Numbered from the stretch's first letter, positions 6,229 through 14,731 are shown. The stretch: DNA of 38,472 bases from a virus (IMGVR_UViG_3300050821_011114:1-38472); one strand, 5' to 3'. The notes: generated by a model from the letters alone, not told the origin. Numbers and translations are program-made.

Positions 6229-8385
6229 ATGGATCTTATCCAAAAAGAAATGGACGAAATGTCTGAAAGTATGGAGAAATCAGTGAAAGTCGAAAAAGAA
6301 ACACGCGATATGCTCGTCAAAACAGTCCTAGAGCTTGGTCCAGAAGGCTTGAAAAAAGCCATGCCTATGCTGAGCGAAGACCATAAAACCCTTTTGAAAG
6401 GGATACTTGAAGACATGAAACGTATTAAAAAAGAAGAAAGTTTAGAGCCAGCTGTAAACTCAACTCCAAGCGGCGATATGGAATGGAACACAGAAACACG
6501 TCCAGCGTGGGACGAGCATGATGAAGTTCTTGAAAAAGAAGCTGAAAAACGTCGTCAAATGATGCATCGCAACCAAGGTGGAGTTCCAGTAGAAGGTTGG
6601 GAAGGTCAGATCATTAAAGCTGAAGCCATGTCCGCTAAACAAAAGAAACATGAATCAGCTGAAGATGTTGAAATTGCTAAAATTAAAGATGCTGACAAAA
6701 AGCTGGAAGAAGCTCAAAAAGACATGGAAAAAGCTGACGGAATGGCTAGTTATGCTGTTGGCGACGCTGGAGACGGAGACACTGGTGATGGTGACCGTAT
6801 CGAAAAGTGCGATCCAATGACTTGTAAAGATCCAGCGCATAAACACGGAGAAGCGATGAAGTTAGAAGATAAGAAAAAAGCAGCCAAAGAAAATTTGAAA
6901 AAGATGATTGGCCGCATGCAAGAACGTAAAATGGAAAAAAGCACCTGTATATCTGCCCTTGCTAATAGTCTTGGCGCTTCAGAAGATTCATTATCTAAGG
7001 CTTGGGATTTCGTAGCCAAGTCTGAGAAATATAAATATGACGACGGCACTGTTGGAGAAGCTACTCCAGAAGCCGACCAATCAGAGGTACCTGAACAAAT
7101 GAAAAAAGACATCGAAGGAGCCGTCCATGATCCCGACACAGTGGATACCCCTGCCTATCAGGATCCAGCTGCTAAAAAGATTAAGAAGGAAGAAAAACCG
7201 CTTAGCGGCAAGGAAGATGAAGAAGCGGACGAAACGATAGCAAAAGTCCCTTCTACTATTGATCATCACGGCGACATGAAAAAATCAATTTACCACACTG
7301 AACAAGAAGTTTATACACAACGTAAAAACCCATTGTTGAAAAAAGGCCTTTCTTACTCCGTAGATAGCTTCATCGCAGCGGAAGATGCACTGGTTAAAGC
7401 TTCTTTAGCTAAATCGACTTTCTTCGATGCAGAAGCTGGCGAAATCTTGACCAAGGCCAAAGGTGAAGGTTCCAAAGGTGGAAAAGTAATTGGTCACACC
7501 AAGTCCGGTAAAGCAATTTACGAAGCTGAACATGCTTCTCACAGAGCATTCACTAAAGAGGACCATCAAGATGCTGCAAAAGAGCTTAAAGGTCTGAAAG
7601 ATTACTACAAACATGTGGGCCAAGAAGACAAGGCTCATCAAGTAAGTCAGAGAGCTGCTCGTCACGAATCTTTAGCCTCAAATCCAGCAGCTCTACATAG
7701 CTTCAGAACTAGAGACGTCGAAGCCAAAGAAGAAAAAGCAAAACTTCACTTGGTTAAAGGTAAAGAAGTTGTAGCTGGTAATCCAGGCCAAGAAGAAATG
7801 GACGAAACAAAAGCTGGTCCAAAAGAAGCTGAAGAACAAAGCAAATTGCCTGAATGGATGGATCACAAACAAGACGCTAAACGCTTAAAAGAAGCTGCAG
7901 AAGCTAAATTGCCCGTTGACGAAATGATGAAAACTCATTATTCCGAAGACATGGAAAAAGCATATATGGGCTTCAAAAAACTAGAGTCCAAAATCGCAGA
8001 ACACGGTGGCGTTAAAGATCCAGCTGCCGTTGCTGCTGCAATCGGCCGCAAGAAATATGGTGCTGAAAAGTTCAATGCTGCAGCGCATAAACATCACAAA
8101 ATGTCCCACGCTAAACCAATGAAAAAATCCCTTAGCGATTTGATCGAAGCTGGTTTGGACATGGATGACTTGACTGTAGAAGTGGCTACTAAAAATACTC
8201 TAGTAAAAAGCCAAAACGCATTCAAAGTTAAGTCTTTCTCTGATGCCGAAATGGAATCCCTTTTCTCTCACGACTTCGAAAAATCTCGTAAGATGGCAGA
8301 AGAAAAAGAACAAGCTGAAGCTCGTAAAGCAAAGAAAAAAGAAGAAGCTAGACCAAAAGAAGATCTTAAAAAAGATATTTACTAA
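6229..8385 (+). CDS. Large charged head-assembly protein (scaffold-like), 718 aa
   Basis: ATG 6229 follows AAGGGG. The protein is dominated by Lys, Glu, Ala and Met in long amphipathic helices, with no membrane segment. Visible modules: a helical N-terminus; 'GWEGQIIKAEAMSAKQKK' near 125; 'CDPMTCKDPAHKHG' (possible metal site) near 195; the 'GEGSKGGKVIGHTKSGKAIY' module at 412-431, followed by His-rich 'HRAFTKEDHQDAA'; and 'GGVKDPAAVAAAIGRKKYGAEKF' at ~593-615, a helix pair seen in many phage head proteins. Charge and composition suggest a scaffold, an internal head protein or a prohead core. It is encoded between the metallopeptidase and a shorter protein with the same module, so proteolytic processing during maturation is a plausible inference. 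Confidence 0.55.
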   Translation: MDLIQKEMDEMSESMEKSVKVEKETRDMLVKTVLELGPEGLKKAMPMLSEDHKTLLKGILEDMKRIKKEESLEPAVNSTPSGDMEWNTETRPAWDEHDEVLEKEAEKRRQMMHRNQGGVPVEGWEGQIIKAEAMSAKQKKHESAEDVEIAKIKDADKKLEEAQKDMEKADGMASYAVGDAGDGDTGDGDRIEKCDPMTCKDPAHKHGEAMKLEDKKKAAKENLKKMIGRMQERKMEKSTCISALANSLGASEDSLSKAWDFVAKSEKYKYDDGTVGEATPEADQSEVPEQMKKDIEGAVHDPDTVDTPAYQDPAAKKIKKEEKPLSGKEDEEADETIAKVPSTIDHHGDMKKSIYHTEQEVYTQRKNPLLKKGLSYSVDSFIAAEDALVKASLAKSTFFDAEAGEILTKAKGEGSKGGKVIGHTKSGKAIYEAEHASHRAFTKEDHQDAAKELKGLKDYYKHVGQEDKAHQVSQRAARHESLASNPAALHSFRTRDVEAKEEKAKLHLVKGKEVVAGNPGQEEMDETKAGPKEAEEQSKLPEWMDHKQDAKRLKEAAEAKLPVDEMMKTHYSEDMEKAYMGFKKLESKIAEHGGVKDPAAVAAAIGRKKYGAEKFNAAAHKHHKMSHAKPMKKSLSDLIEAGLDMDDLTVEVATKNTLVKSQNAFKVKSFSDAEMESLFSHDFEKSRKMAEEKEQAEARKAKKKEEARPKEDLKKDIY

Positions 8386-8394
8386 GGTCTCGCA

Positions 8395-9453
8395 ATGACT
8401 AGCAAACTACTCAAAGACTTGACTGGAGAGAACTTTTCTATTAAACCTAAGGTAGAAGTTCCTCCAGAAAAAGATCCAGCAAGTTTCAATCGTAAACAGC
8501 TGAAGGTCGGCAAAGAGGCCGAAGCAGCCAACACGACTGATACGGCGAATCAAAGTCGCTTTGCTATGCAAAACTTGTCATCTAATCCAGACTATTATAA
8601 GAAGTCCTCCAGCAGCGACGAAGAAGTAATAGACGGCTATAAGTATAAAACTAAGTATCCGCAAGAAGAAGATAATATCCTTTTTCAAGAAAAACCAAAG
8701 CCAGCCGCAATGGTTTTGCATTCCCGGAAGGCAGCTAAAGTGAAGAAATCAGTAGATTTTTTGAATAAATTAGAAAAAGCAGCTGGAGAAGGCTCCAAGG
8801 GTGGTAAGGTAATAGGCCATACTAAGTCTGGCAAACCTATATATGAGAGCTTCGCTCACCCAGCTCACGCTGACTTCACTCCAGAAGAACATATGAGTGC
8901 TGCAGAAGCTCAAAAAGAACATCGTATTAATACTGGCGTCAAAAAGCCATTCAACCCAGAATTTCATGAAGCCTCTAAAAAAGAATCCGAAAAACACAAA
9001 GAAGCTGCCAAAACTAAAAAAAAAGTAAGCCTAGTTAAGTCTCTGGTTAACCTGGAAAAAGCAGGTAAAACCGGGGAAGGTTCCAGGGGCGGTAGGATCA
9101 TAGGTCATACTGCAGCCGGTAAACCAATCTACGCCAAAGAAGGCGTAGAAGTTTCGGACTATAAAAAAGAAGGTGTCCACCCAGGTGTGGAAGCCCACAA
9201 AATTAAGCCAGACGTGAAAGAGCATACTCTAGAACCTACTGGCGGCTGGGACCCACACTATAGCGATAAAGACACTCCAGGACTGAGTTCTTATAAAGCT
9301 TTACGCAACAAGCTCTGGAAAGAAGGCTTTGATATGAAAGGTCATATCACCCTAAATCCAAAGACTGGGGAAGTCAAAAGCTTAACCAAACGTGGCGATG
9401 CCATGATCCAACACTTGAACGATATCGCTTCTGGTTCAAAGAAAGCCGAGTAA
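8395..9453 (+). CDS. Head-region protein with two GHTKSGKPIY modules
   Basis: 352 residues; AAGG 7 bases before ATG. The first 120 residues are polar and probably disordered. The module 'GEGSKGGKVIGHTKSGKPIY' occurs at 131-150 and a diverged copy 'GEGSRGGRIIGHTAAGKPIY' at 227-246. Each copy follows a short amphipathic helix with Lys-Ser-Leu/Val near 'LEKA', so a helix+module unit seems duplicated. The first copy is followed by 'HPAHADFTPEEHMSAAEAQKEH', parallel to the region behind the copy in the 718-aa protein. The C-terminal ~70 residues ('YKALRNKLWKEGFDMKGHITLNPKTGEV') look folded. Function unknown; co-assembly with the upstream head proteins is inferred. Confidence 0.55.
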   Translation: MTSKLLKDLTGENFSIKPKVEVPPEKDPASFNRKQLKVGKEAEAANTTDTANQSRFAMQNLSSNPDYYKKSSSSDEEVIDGYKYKTKYPQEEDNILFQEKPKPAAMVLHSRKAAKVKKSVDFLNKLEKAAGEGSKGGKVIGHTKSGKPIYESFAHPAHADFTPEEHMSAAEAQKEHRINTGVKKPFNPEFHEASKKESEKHKEAAKTKKKVSLVKSLVNLEKAGKTGEGSRGGRIIGHTAAGKPIYAKEGVEVSDYKKEGVHPGVEAHKIKPDVKEHTLEPTGGWDPHYSDKDTPGLSSYKALRNKLWKEGFDMKGHITLNPKTGEVKSLTKRGDAMIQHLNDIASGSKKAE

Positions 9454-9456
9454 GCT

Positions 9457-10317
9457 ATGTCTATCCAAAAACCAGTCCAGTCGTTTCCCACCCAAAAAGG
9501 TTGGAATCCGAAAGGGCCCACCGAGCTACCACCTAAGAGTAACCGTAAGAAGGTTAACTTCCAGGTCCAGGAGTTCGATACCCTAATCAATAAACAAGGC
9601 GTCAGAGTCTTCGTTTACCGCACTTCTTTTTGCCCCAATGTAAAGTCCATAGACGGAGCTGAACACGAGCTGGATTGCCCATTATGCCACGGCACGGGCT
9701 TTATCGATCGTTACCCACTAGACACCTGGGCATTCCTCCAATCCTTCGACTTAGACAAGGGAGTTTTCGCCGAAGGCTTGTACGACGGCAACTCCATGGC
9801 CGGCACTTTCCAACAAAGTGTCGAGCTTCAGTACTTCACTTTAGTTGAGCTCCAAGATTTTTCCGAGACTTTCTTTGAGCGTATTAAACGTCAAGACGGT
9901 CAAGTAGACGTTCTGCGATATCCAGGTACCCGCGTAAATCTTGTAATAGATAAGCATGGCAAAGAGTATTTCGAAGGTAACGACTTTAAATTGGACCCTA
10001 ACGGTAACATTTCTTGGTGTGATGGTCGTCAGCCAGACCGCGGCGCAATCTATAGCGTTAACTACAGCACTAAGATTCGGTTCCGTGCCATAAAAGCCAT
10101 GCATAACAACCGCTTCGTCCAAGTAGGCCCTCCAGGCGAAACCGACTTGGTCAAAATGAGCGAACAATGGATGCTCCAAAAAGAGTACCTTGTGGCTCGA
10201 GTAGATCAAAAAGGCAAACCAATTAAGCCTAATAAGATCAGAGACTCAGACGATGCCGATGATGACCTCTATATGGTAGGGCAAGAATACACTGAAACAG
10301 ACAACGACATAGATTAA
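9457..10317 (+). CDS. Neck/head-completion-type protein with Cys knuckle
   Basis: 286 residues, starting 3 bases after the previous stop with no strong ribosome site (coupled). 'FDTLINKQGVRVFVYRTSFCP' is followed by C59...C74-P-L-C77-H-G-T-G-F, a compact Cys knuckle that could bind zinc with another ligand. The remainder is beta-rich ('VDVLRYPGTRVNLVID', 'GAIYSVNYSTKIRFRAIKAMHNNRFVQVG') with an acidic tail. Proteins with 'LINKQG ... dCxxChGTG' are familiar from phage structural clusters but have no firm function that I know. It is the last gene before a strong terminator, so it closes the head-gene transcription unit. Confidence 0.5.
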   Translation: MSIQKPVQSFPTQKGWNPKGPTELPPKSNRKKVNFQVQEFDTLINKQGVRVFVYRTSFCPNVKSIDGAEHELDCPLCHGTGFIDRYPLDTWAFLQSFDLDKGVFAEGLYDGNSMAGTFQQSVELQYFTLVELQDFSETFFERIKRQDGQVDVLRYPGTRVNLVIDKHGKEYFEGNDFKLDPNGNISWCDGRQPDRGAIYSVNYSTKIRFRAIKAMHNNRFVQVGPPGETDLVKMSEQWMLQKEYLVARVDQKGKPIKPNKIRDSDDADDDLYMVGQEYTETDNDID

Positions 10318-10339
10318 TCCCCATACAACTCAACTAAGT

Positions 10340-10385
10340 AAACGATCGCTTACTACAGTAAAACACTAGTAAGCGATCGTTTTTT
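10340..10385 (+). terminator. Strong intrinsic terminator after head gene block
   Basis: A perfect 16-base stem (10340-10355 with 10367-10382) containing two copies of CGATCG, an 11-base loop, and a run of T residues at 10380-10385. It separates the head-gene unit from the sigma-factor unit. The flanking A and T runs mean it could also work on the other strand. Confidence 0.85.
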
Positions 10386-10399
10386 ATTGGCCCATCCAC

Positions 10400-10428
10400 T
10401 TGACTTTCAAATAAATTCCTGGCATATT
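10400..10428 (+). promoter_or_regulatory. Sigma70-like promoter for 10457/sigma-factor unit
   Basis: TTGACT at 10400-10405, a 17-base spacer, and CATATT at 10423-10428 (TATTAC at 10425 is an overlapping alternative). It lies directly downstream of the terminator and 28 bases before the GAGGAG site of the next gene. The position makes it a good candidate to drive the small gene and the sigma factor independently of the head genes. Confidence 0.55.
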
Positions 10429-10456
10429 ACTCTCTGACATCAAGAGGAGATTTCTC

Positions 10457-10711
10457 ATGTTTATGACAGAAATGGACGAAGAAATTCTTTCCGAATTAAA
10501 AGACGGCAGCCATAAAATATACCTGGAAATTCCGGAAAGACAACTGGCCAGTGCTAAATGGTATCAAATTGGAAGAAAAAAAGCTCTCAAAAGAGGCATT
10601 CGAGCCCTGAATAAACTTCATGGAACTGGGGCCTATGTCCCGTATGTTTTGGCAAAAAAATTAGAATTCAAGAAGCCGTCCTTGCTTGACAAAATCCTAG
10701 GAAATCGATAG
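10457..10711 (+). CDS. Small basic protein of unknown function
   Basis: 84 residues with a strong GAGGAG site 7 bases before the ATG. An acidic N-terminus ('MDEEILSELKDG') precedes a basic helical part ('WYQIGRKKALKRGIRALNKLHGTGAYVPYVLAKKLEFKK'). No Cys, no membrane segment. It is the first gene after a terminator and promoter and immediately precedes the sigma factor gene, so a regulatory or RNA-polymerase-related role is conceivable, but nothing in the sequence proves it. Confidence 0.6.
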   Translation: MFMTEMDEEILSELKDGSHKIYLEIPERQLASAKWYQIGRKKALKRGIRALNKLHGTGAYVPYVLAKKLEFKKPSLLDKILGNR

Positions 10712-10757
10712 TATAGAGTTCAGTAGCGCATTCCTATAACGCCTAACTAACGCAGTC

Positions 10758-11993
10758 GTGGATGATATGACAAAGTATAATGATTCCAATACGCCAGTGA
10801 TTTCCGAGACGAGTCCTTCACTGGAAAGTTATAAGAAAGCTGCGCAAAAATACCCACTTCTTACAAAAAAAGAAGAGGTTACTCTAGCGAAAACCCTTCG
10901 TGATTCTAAGTTTGAAATCCTAAAATTATGCGTGAAATCCGATGATTGCATCTCCGAACTATATGCCTTGAAGGATATAGGAATGGTAGAGCTTCGGAAG
11001 ATGTTCTTTGGTCTGGTTGAAGAGAACGCTAACAAAGACGACATCATGAGCTCAGTTAAGGACCTTGAGAATCTTTTGGTAAAAAGAATAGGAAAAGTAA
11101 AGGGTTCGGACAAAGAATTACATGAATTTTTACTAAAACTCTTGTTCACCGAGCAAACCCTTAAGCGCATAACCAAGCCCATTTATGATTTCGGAACTCC
11201 GACCCAGGGCAAGAAACTCAAAGATCTATTCGAAGAACTAGTCAACTCCAAAAACAAACTAGTCAACTCCAATCTCCGCTTAGTATTTTCTCGAGCCCAG
11301 TTGTATCAAGGTAAAGGTTTCAGTCTGGAAGACCTCATCCAAGAGGGCAATATAGGCCTAATCAAGGCCGTAGAAAAGTATGACGTAGAAAGAGGTTATA
11401 AGTTCTCTACCTACGCTACATGGTGGATAGATCAAGCTCTAGGACGCGCGGTGGCTGACAAAGCCAGATTGATACGCATCCCTGTGCACATGGTCGAGAA
11501 CATCAACAAGATGACCAAAGTGAACACTAAACTAACTCAAGAACTAGGCAGAGATCCCAATGTAGGTGAGTTATCCGAATATATGGAGCTCTCGGAAGAC
11601 AAGATCAAAAAATATAAAAAGGTAGTCAACACTCCGCAGTCCTTAGAGGATTCAGTGGGTGAAGCTGGAGTACCCTTGGTCGACTATCTCGAGGATGTAG
11701 ATTCGTTGAATCCTCTGGAAGAGCTCGTCCAACAAGAAATGGAAGAAAAGGTCAAGAATCTCTTGGCGAAATTGGATCCCATGGATCAAAAGATCCTTCG
11801 GATGAGATTCGGAATAGGTGAAAAACCTTATACTACTATGAAATCAATAGGTAAAGATCTGAAGATTTCCAAGGAACGGGTTCAACAAAGAATAAAAGCT
11901 AGTCTGAATAAGCTTTCGAGACTTAATCGAGTCGATCCTTTTTGGATAGAAGATAACTTAATTCACCTATCAAAAACTAAACGGAGAAACTAG
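10758..11993 (+). CDS. Phage-encoded sigma70-family RNA polymerase sigma factor
   Basis: 411 residues from GTG 10758 (ATG 10767 is an alternative; neither has a clear ribosome site). Region 1.2 is visible at ~20-50 ('SLESYKKAAQKYPLLTKKEEVTLAKTL'). Region 2 starts at ~172 with 'NLRLVFSRAQLYQGKGFSLEDLIQEGNIGLIKAVEKYD', then the near-invariant 'GYKFSTYATWWIDQALGR' and 'RLIRIPVHM'. Region 3 follows. Region 4 (from ~339, 'LDPMDQKILRMRFG ... SKERVQQRIKASLNKL') has a complete helix-turn-helix. It directs host or phage RNA polymerase to promoters. The conserved 2.4/-10 helix suggests TATAAT-like boxes, in keeping with the TATAAT boxes in this window. The insert between 1.2 and 2 (~50-170) is diverged from host factors. 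Typical primary-sigma architecture, unlike the compact T4 gp55 type. Confidence 0.93.
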   Translation: MDDMTKYNDSNTPVISETSPSLESYKKAAQKYPLLTKKEEVTLAKTLRDSKFEILKLCVKSDDCISELYALKDIGMVELRKMFFGLVEENANKDDIMSSVKDLENLLVKRIGKVKGSDKELHEFLLKLLFTEQTLKRITKPIYDFGTPTQGKKLKDLFEELVNSKNKLVNSNLRLVFSRAQLYQGKGFSLEDLIQEGNIGLIKAVEKYDVERGYKFSTYATWWIDQALGRAVADKARLIRIPVHMVENINKMTKVNTKLTQELGRDPNVGELSEYMELSEDKIKKYKKVVNTPQSLEDSVGEAGVPLVDYLEDVDSLNPLEELVQQEMEEKVKNLLAKLDPMDQKILRMRFGIGEKPYTTMKSIGKDLKISKERVQQRIKASLNKLSRLNRVDPFWIEDNLIHLSKTKRRN

Positions 11994-11994
11994 A

Positions 11995-12288
11995 ATGAGC
12001 GCTTTCAAAGAGCGGGACATCGCTCAAATCGGAAAAGCCCTAGTCCAATCAGGGCATTGGACTCTATTGAGTCATAAGCTTTCCGAACAAGTATACGTTG
12101 CAGTGGCTTCTAAACACGTGATAGATCCAAATGCCCAAAAGTTCTTAGTATGCGATAACGGCTCGAGATGGCTGGAGATTTCAACCCTAGATCCCACGTT
12201 GTATAATATTGTGAACGATCTATCAGTTACTAGTTCATGGCTTAATTCCCATGGGGATAGACCCTTGAACGCAGAAGAGTTTATTTAA
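11995..12288 (+). CDS. Small protein of unknown function (97 aa)
   Basis: ATG 11995 follows the sigma-factor stop by one base; AGGAG-like 'GGAGAAACTAGA' precedes it. The product starts 'MSAFKERDIAQIGKALVQSGHWTLL' and is mixed alpha/beta without motifs. Its stop shares one base with the next start (TAATG), so it is coupled to the gp10-like gene. No family recognised. Confidence 0.55.
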   Translation: MSAFKERDIAQIGKALVQSGHWTLLSHKLSEQVYVAVASKHVIDPNAQKFLVCDNGSRWLEISTLDPTLYNIVNDLSVTSSWLNSHGDRPLNAEEFI

Positions 12289-13016
12289 TGGCCGATCAAT
12301 TCAAATTGACAATCGGGGATTCACTAAAGAAAATAGGACAATCCCTGGAAAACCTAGCCCCGACAGTGGAGTCGGCGATCAATGAAGCTATATCCGACGT
12401 AGCCATCAACGCCTACGTGACCATCATGGCTAAGGCTAATCAAAAGCTACACTCAACCAGAGCTGACTATCTCAAAGGCCTTCAATTCGAAGATTTAGGG
12501 GATAACAGCTATTTGATTAGTTTGGATGGAGAGTGGGCAACCGCTCTTGAAGATGGGTTTCCGTCCTTTAACATGACTGAAGGGCTGTTGGGATCCCCGA
12601 AGGCGCATACGGCTAAGGACGGCCACAAGTTCATGCATGTACCCATTGAGCGCAAAGTATCTGCTCCTGGCGGATCTAACATGGCGGATGCTATCAAAGG
12701 CTTAACGGCGCAGAACGCTGCAGGTCGTAAGCAGAAGATAACTAGCTTGTTCAAGGATGACTCTGGTAATCCCATGACTGGTAAAGTAGCTACCGCTAAG
12801 TCCGACAACCCCCTCCTGAATGGCTTGACAAAATATCAACAAGTGGTGCAAACTGACAAGGGATCTAAAGTCCGGTCTATCTATATAAATTACCGCACTA
12901 TTTCTGAGAACGGTAAGCCTTGGATTCACCCCGGATTTGGCGGAATTCACGCTTTTGAAGAGGCCGAAAGAGAAGTAGTAGCTCAATTAGATAATATTAT
13001 CAAAGACTTACTATAG
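12288..13016 (+). CDS. HK97 gp10-like neck/tail-completion protein
   Basis: 242 residues, start overlapping the previous stop. The N-terminal helices ('AINEAISDVAINAYVTIMAKANQKLHSTRADYLKGL') are followed by 'EWATALEDGFPSFNMTEGLL', a loop with 'HKFMHVPIERKV', and a C-terminal 'NYRTISENGKPWIHPGFGGIHAFEEAEREV'. The combination of an 'A..lEdG...fdM' motif and a final 'W.HPGf...haFeeA' helix is the signature of the HK97 gp10/minor tail Z-like family, which joins tail terminator and head-completion rings. Role: neck assembly. The insertion in the middle (~115-165) is longer than in minimal members. Confidence 0.6.
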   Translation: MADQFKLTIGDSLKKIGQSLENLAPTVESAINEAISDVAINAYVTIMAKANQKLHSTRADYLKGLQFEDLGDNSYLISLDGEWATALEDGFPSFNMTEGLLGSPKAHTAKDGHKFMHVPIERKVSAPGGSNMADAIKGLTAQNAAGRKQKITSLFKDDSGNPMTGKVATAKSDNPLLNGLTKYQQVVQTDKGSKVRSIYINYRTISENGKPWIHPGFGGIHAFEEAEREVVAQLDNIIKDLL

Positions 13017-13026
13017 GGGTAGCATT

Positions 13027-13386
13027 ATGGGTTACAAAGTAGTCCGCAGAATAGATCGGAAGTTAGTGGGAAATCCCTATGCTTTCAGTGAGTTATATAA
13101 AAAAGAATACCATGATGCCAAAGATGAAATGAATCTCTACCTATTGAAAGAAATAGGACACACCAACGTCAAGGTTCATGAACAAGAATACTATACCGGA
13201 TTGGGCGATTACGAAATAAGATTGAACGCCATAACTGATGACTCCTATGAATCCATGACGGAGGAAGAACTCGATATCTTGTACCAAGAAGCTAGAGCCA
13301 GGGGAAACGTGGAACCCGACTATCCCTCTGAAATGATTAACGGATTGCTCGATGAGATCCTCAGACTCAGAAGCTCACGACGATAA
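13027..13386 (+). CDS. Unknown acidic protein in neck gene cluster
   Basis: 119 residues; AGGGG lies 7 bases before the ATG. 'YAFSELYKKEYHDAKDEMNLYLLKEIGHTNVKVHEQEYYTG' suggests helices followed by strands, then an acidic helix 'SMTEEELDILYQEARARGN'. No catalytic or binding motif seen. It sits between the gp10-like protein and a small paralog-family protein in a tight rightward series, so a structural or assembly accessory role is possible. Confidence 0.55.
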   Translation: MGYKVVRRIDRKLVGNPYAFSELYKKEYHDAKDEMNLYLLKEIGHTNVKVHEQEYYTGLGDYEIRLNAITDDSYESMTEEELDILYQEARARGNVEPDYPSEMINGLLDEILRLRSSRR

Positions 13387-13401
13387 TACTTGCCACAGTG
13401 T

Positions 13402-13407
13402 TATAAT
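13402..13407 (+). promoter_or_regulatory. Candidate -10 box upstream of 13467 gene
   Basis: TATAATTCAAGTAAGC lies in the 80-base gap ahead of GTG 13467, resembling boxes at 20602 and 14726 (TATAATT followed by A/G-rich sequence). No clear -35 box. Weak alone. Confidence 0.35.
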
Positions 13408-13466
13408 TCAAGTAAGCAGGACTAAAGATATTTAGCTCCTTATTAGCAACCTCACCAGGGGTTTTT

Positions 13467-13700
13467 GTGTGTATAGGTAGAAAGTTAACTACCGAAGATA
13501 TTGGCAAATTTTTCAGAGATGAAAACGGAGAAAAAGTAAGGCTAACCAGCTTCATGGTGCAGCTGATAAGTGACGACGGTCAGACACACGCTTTCTTCCG
13601 GGGTACTACAGACGACTACAGAGCTCACTATTCCGAATACGGAGAGTGTGAATCAGCTGACTACGGCAGCACTCTTATATCAGAGTGGGTCGAATCTTAA
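13467..13700 (+). CDS. Small DIGK-family protein (paralog 1 of 3)
   Basis: 77 residues from GTG 13467, with AGGGG 5 bases before it. The N-terminus 'KLTTEDIGKFFRDENGEKVRLTSFM' matches two other short proteins of this window encoded on the opposite strand (at 23121 and 27497) in pattern: L-x3-D-[IL]-G-[KR]-x-[FY], then G-[ED/T]-[KR]-x-x-L-x-[EDSF]. The shared part looks like a small SH3-like beta barrel. Function unknown. One copy lies in the structural operon and two in accessory islands. Confidence 0.6.
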   Translation: MCIGRKLTTEDIGKFFRDENGEKVRLTSFMVQLISDDGQTHAFFRGTTDDYRAHYSEYGECESADYGSTLISEWVES

Positions 13701-13714
13701 AAGGATAACATAAC

Positions 13715-14665
13715 ATGGCGTTTAGATTACCCGATTTAATTTGCGAAAGTATTATTCGCGACGGCTTTGCTAATGCCCGTAGAGATGACACTATTATCGA
13801 TGACGTATTTGGAGATCTAGATAAGCGCTTTACCCGTAAAAAATACGGCAACAAAGAAATCGATAAGATCAAGAGTATCATTGAAAATCAAGAAGTTAGC
13901 ATTGTTCACTCATACAATCTAGTCAATGCCAACCTCCCATGCATCTCAATCCAGTTAGCGGATGACAGAGAGAAGACTGAGGATGCTCACATGGGCGACT
14001 ATGTTCATTTGTCTGCTACCCCGTATTCTAGCCCAGAAGACTTAGCTTCTATTGTAGTCATTCCAGCATTCACCCCAACTAGCTACGATCCAACAACGGG
14101 TATTGTGGTTGTTCCTGATTCTGTTGATCTTTCTACAATCCACGTAAATCTACTGTTCCAAGATAACGTCAGCAATCAATTCCCTATCTTGGGTGGTATT
14201 AACAATACTCCCGGCTCCAAAATGTTTATAACTGACACGCAGGCAACTATCGTGTTGGGTGCTGAATGTGAGATCGTAAGTGCCATTGATTACAACGAAT
14301 ACTTGGTCCATGGTAACATCGAACACACTCAGCTAATCCTCGGAATACATACGAAAGAGGCTCTTTTAACTAAGTATCTATATACATTAGTTAAATACTT
14401 CATGCTGTCTCGTAAGAAAGACATGACCAAGCGTGGCCTGCAACTGGACACCTATTCTGGCTCAGACTTCCACCGCAATGTCGAATACCTAGGGGATGTG
14501 GTCTATAGCCGATTCTTCAATCTTTCCGGCATAGTACAACATGCTTGGCGTCAAGACAAGGTTCAACTTATTGATAACGTTCAAGTTATTGCTAAAGTGG
14601 AAAGAGACGTGGCTACCAATGAAGAACTGGGATTGACCAACTCTACTATCCAAGTAGAGGACTAA
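13715..14665 (+). CDS. Putative tail-terminator/neck structural protein
   Basis: 316 residues; AAAGGATAAC precedes the ATG. The N-terminal part has helices with 'DVFGDLDKRFTRKKYG', then strands 'EVSIVHSYNLVNANLPCISIQLADDREKTEDAHMGDYV'. A ~90-residue Ile/Val/Thr insert ('IVVIPAFTPTSYDPTTGIVVVPDSVDLSTIHVNLLF') looks like an extra beta domain. The C-terminal part is 'EALLTKYLYTLVKYFMLSRKKDMTKRGLQ'. Tail-terminator-like proteins often show a 'P.i.i.l' strand followed by a long helix before a final strand set. The position just ahead of the tail sheath supports a terminator role, but this is inference. Confidence 0.5.
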   Translation: MAFRLPDLICESIIRDGFANARRDDTIIDDVFGDLDKRFTRKKYGNKEIDKIKSIIENQEVSIVHSYNLVNANLPCISIQLADDREKTEDAHMGDYVHLSATPYSSPEDLASIVVIPAFTPTSYDPTTGIVVVPDSVDLSTIHVNLLFQDNVSNQFPILGGINNTPGSKMFITDTQATIVLGAECEIVSAIDYNEYLVHGNIEHTQLILGIHTKEALLTKYLYTLVKYFMLSRKKDMTKRGLQLDTYSGSDFHRNVEYLGDVVYSRFFNLSGIVQHAWRQDKVQLIDNVQVIAKVERDVATNEELGLTNSTIQVED

Positions 14666-14725
14666 TCCCGTATTCCGGAATGAATTAAACTACCTAGCCG
14701 ACTTAAAAATCCTCGATATCTATGG

Positions 14726-14731
14726 TATAAT
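14726..14731 (+). promoter_or_regulatory. Candidate promoter with upstream palindrome for 14768/sheath unit
   Basis: TATAATTCTAGATGAATT starts at 14726, 42 bases before ATG 14768; TTAAAA at 14703 is a poor -35 box at 17 bases. A perfect 10-base palindrome ATTCCGGAAT (14672-14681) lies ~50 bases upstream of the box and could be an activator or operator site. The ~100-base gap with these elements suggests the sheath unit has its own promoter. Confidence 0.4.

Noticed and set aside
6750-7139. Long minus-strand ORF opposite the 718-aa head protein
   Set aside because: Shadow of a Lys/Glu-rich gene; no ribosome site, Ser/Phe-rich nonsense composition, no gap in the + gene.
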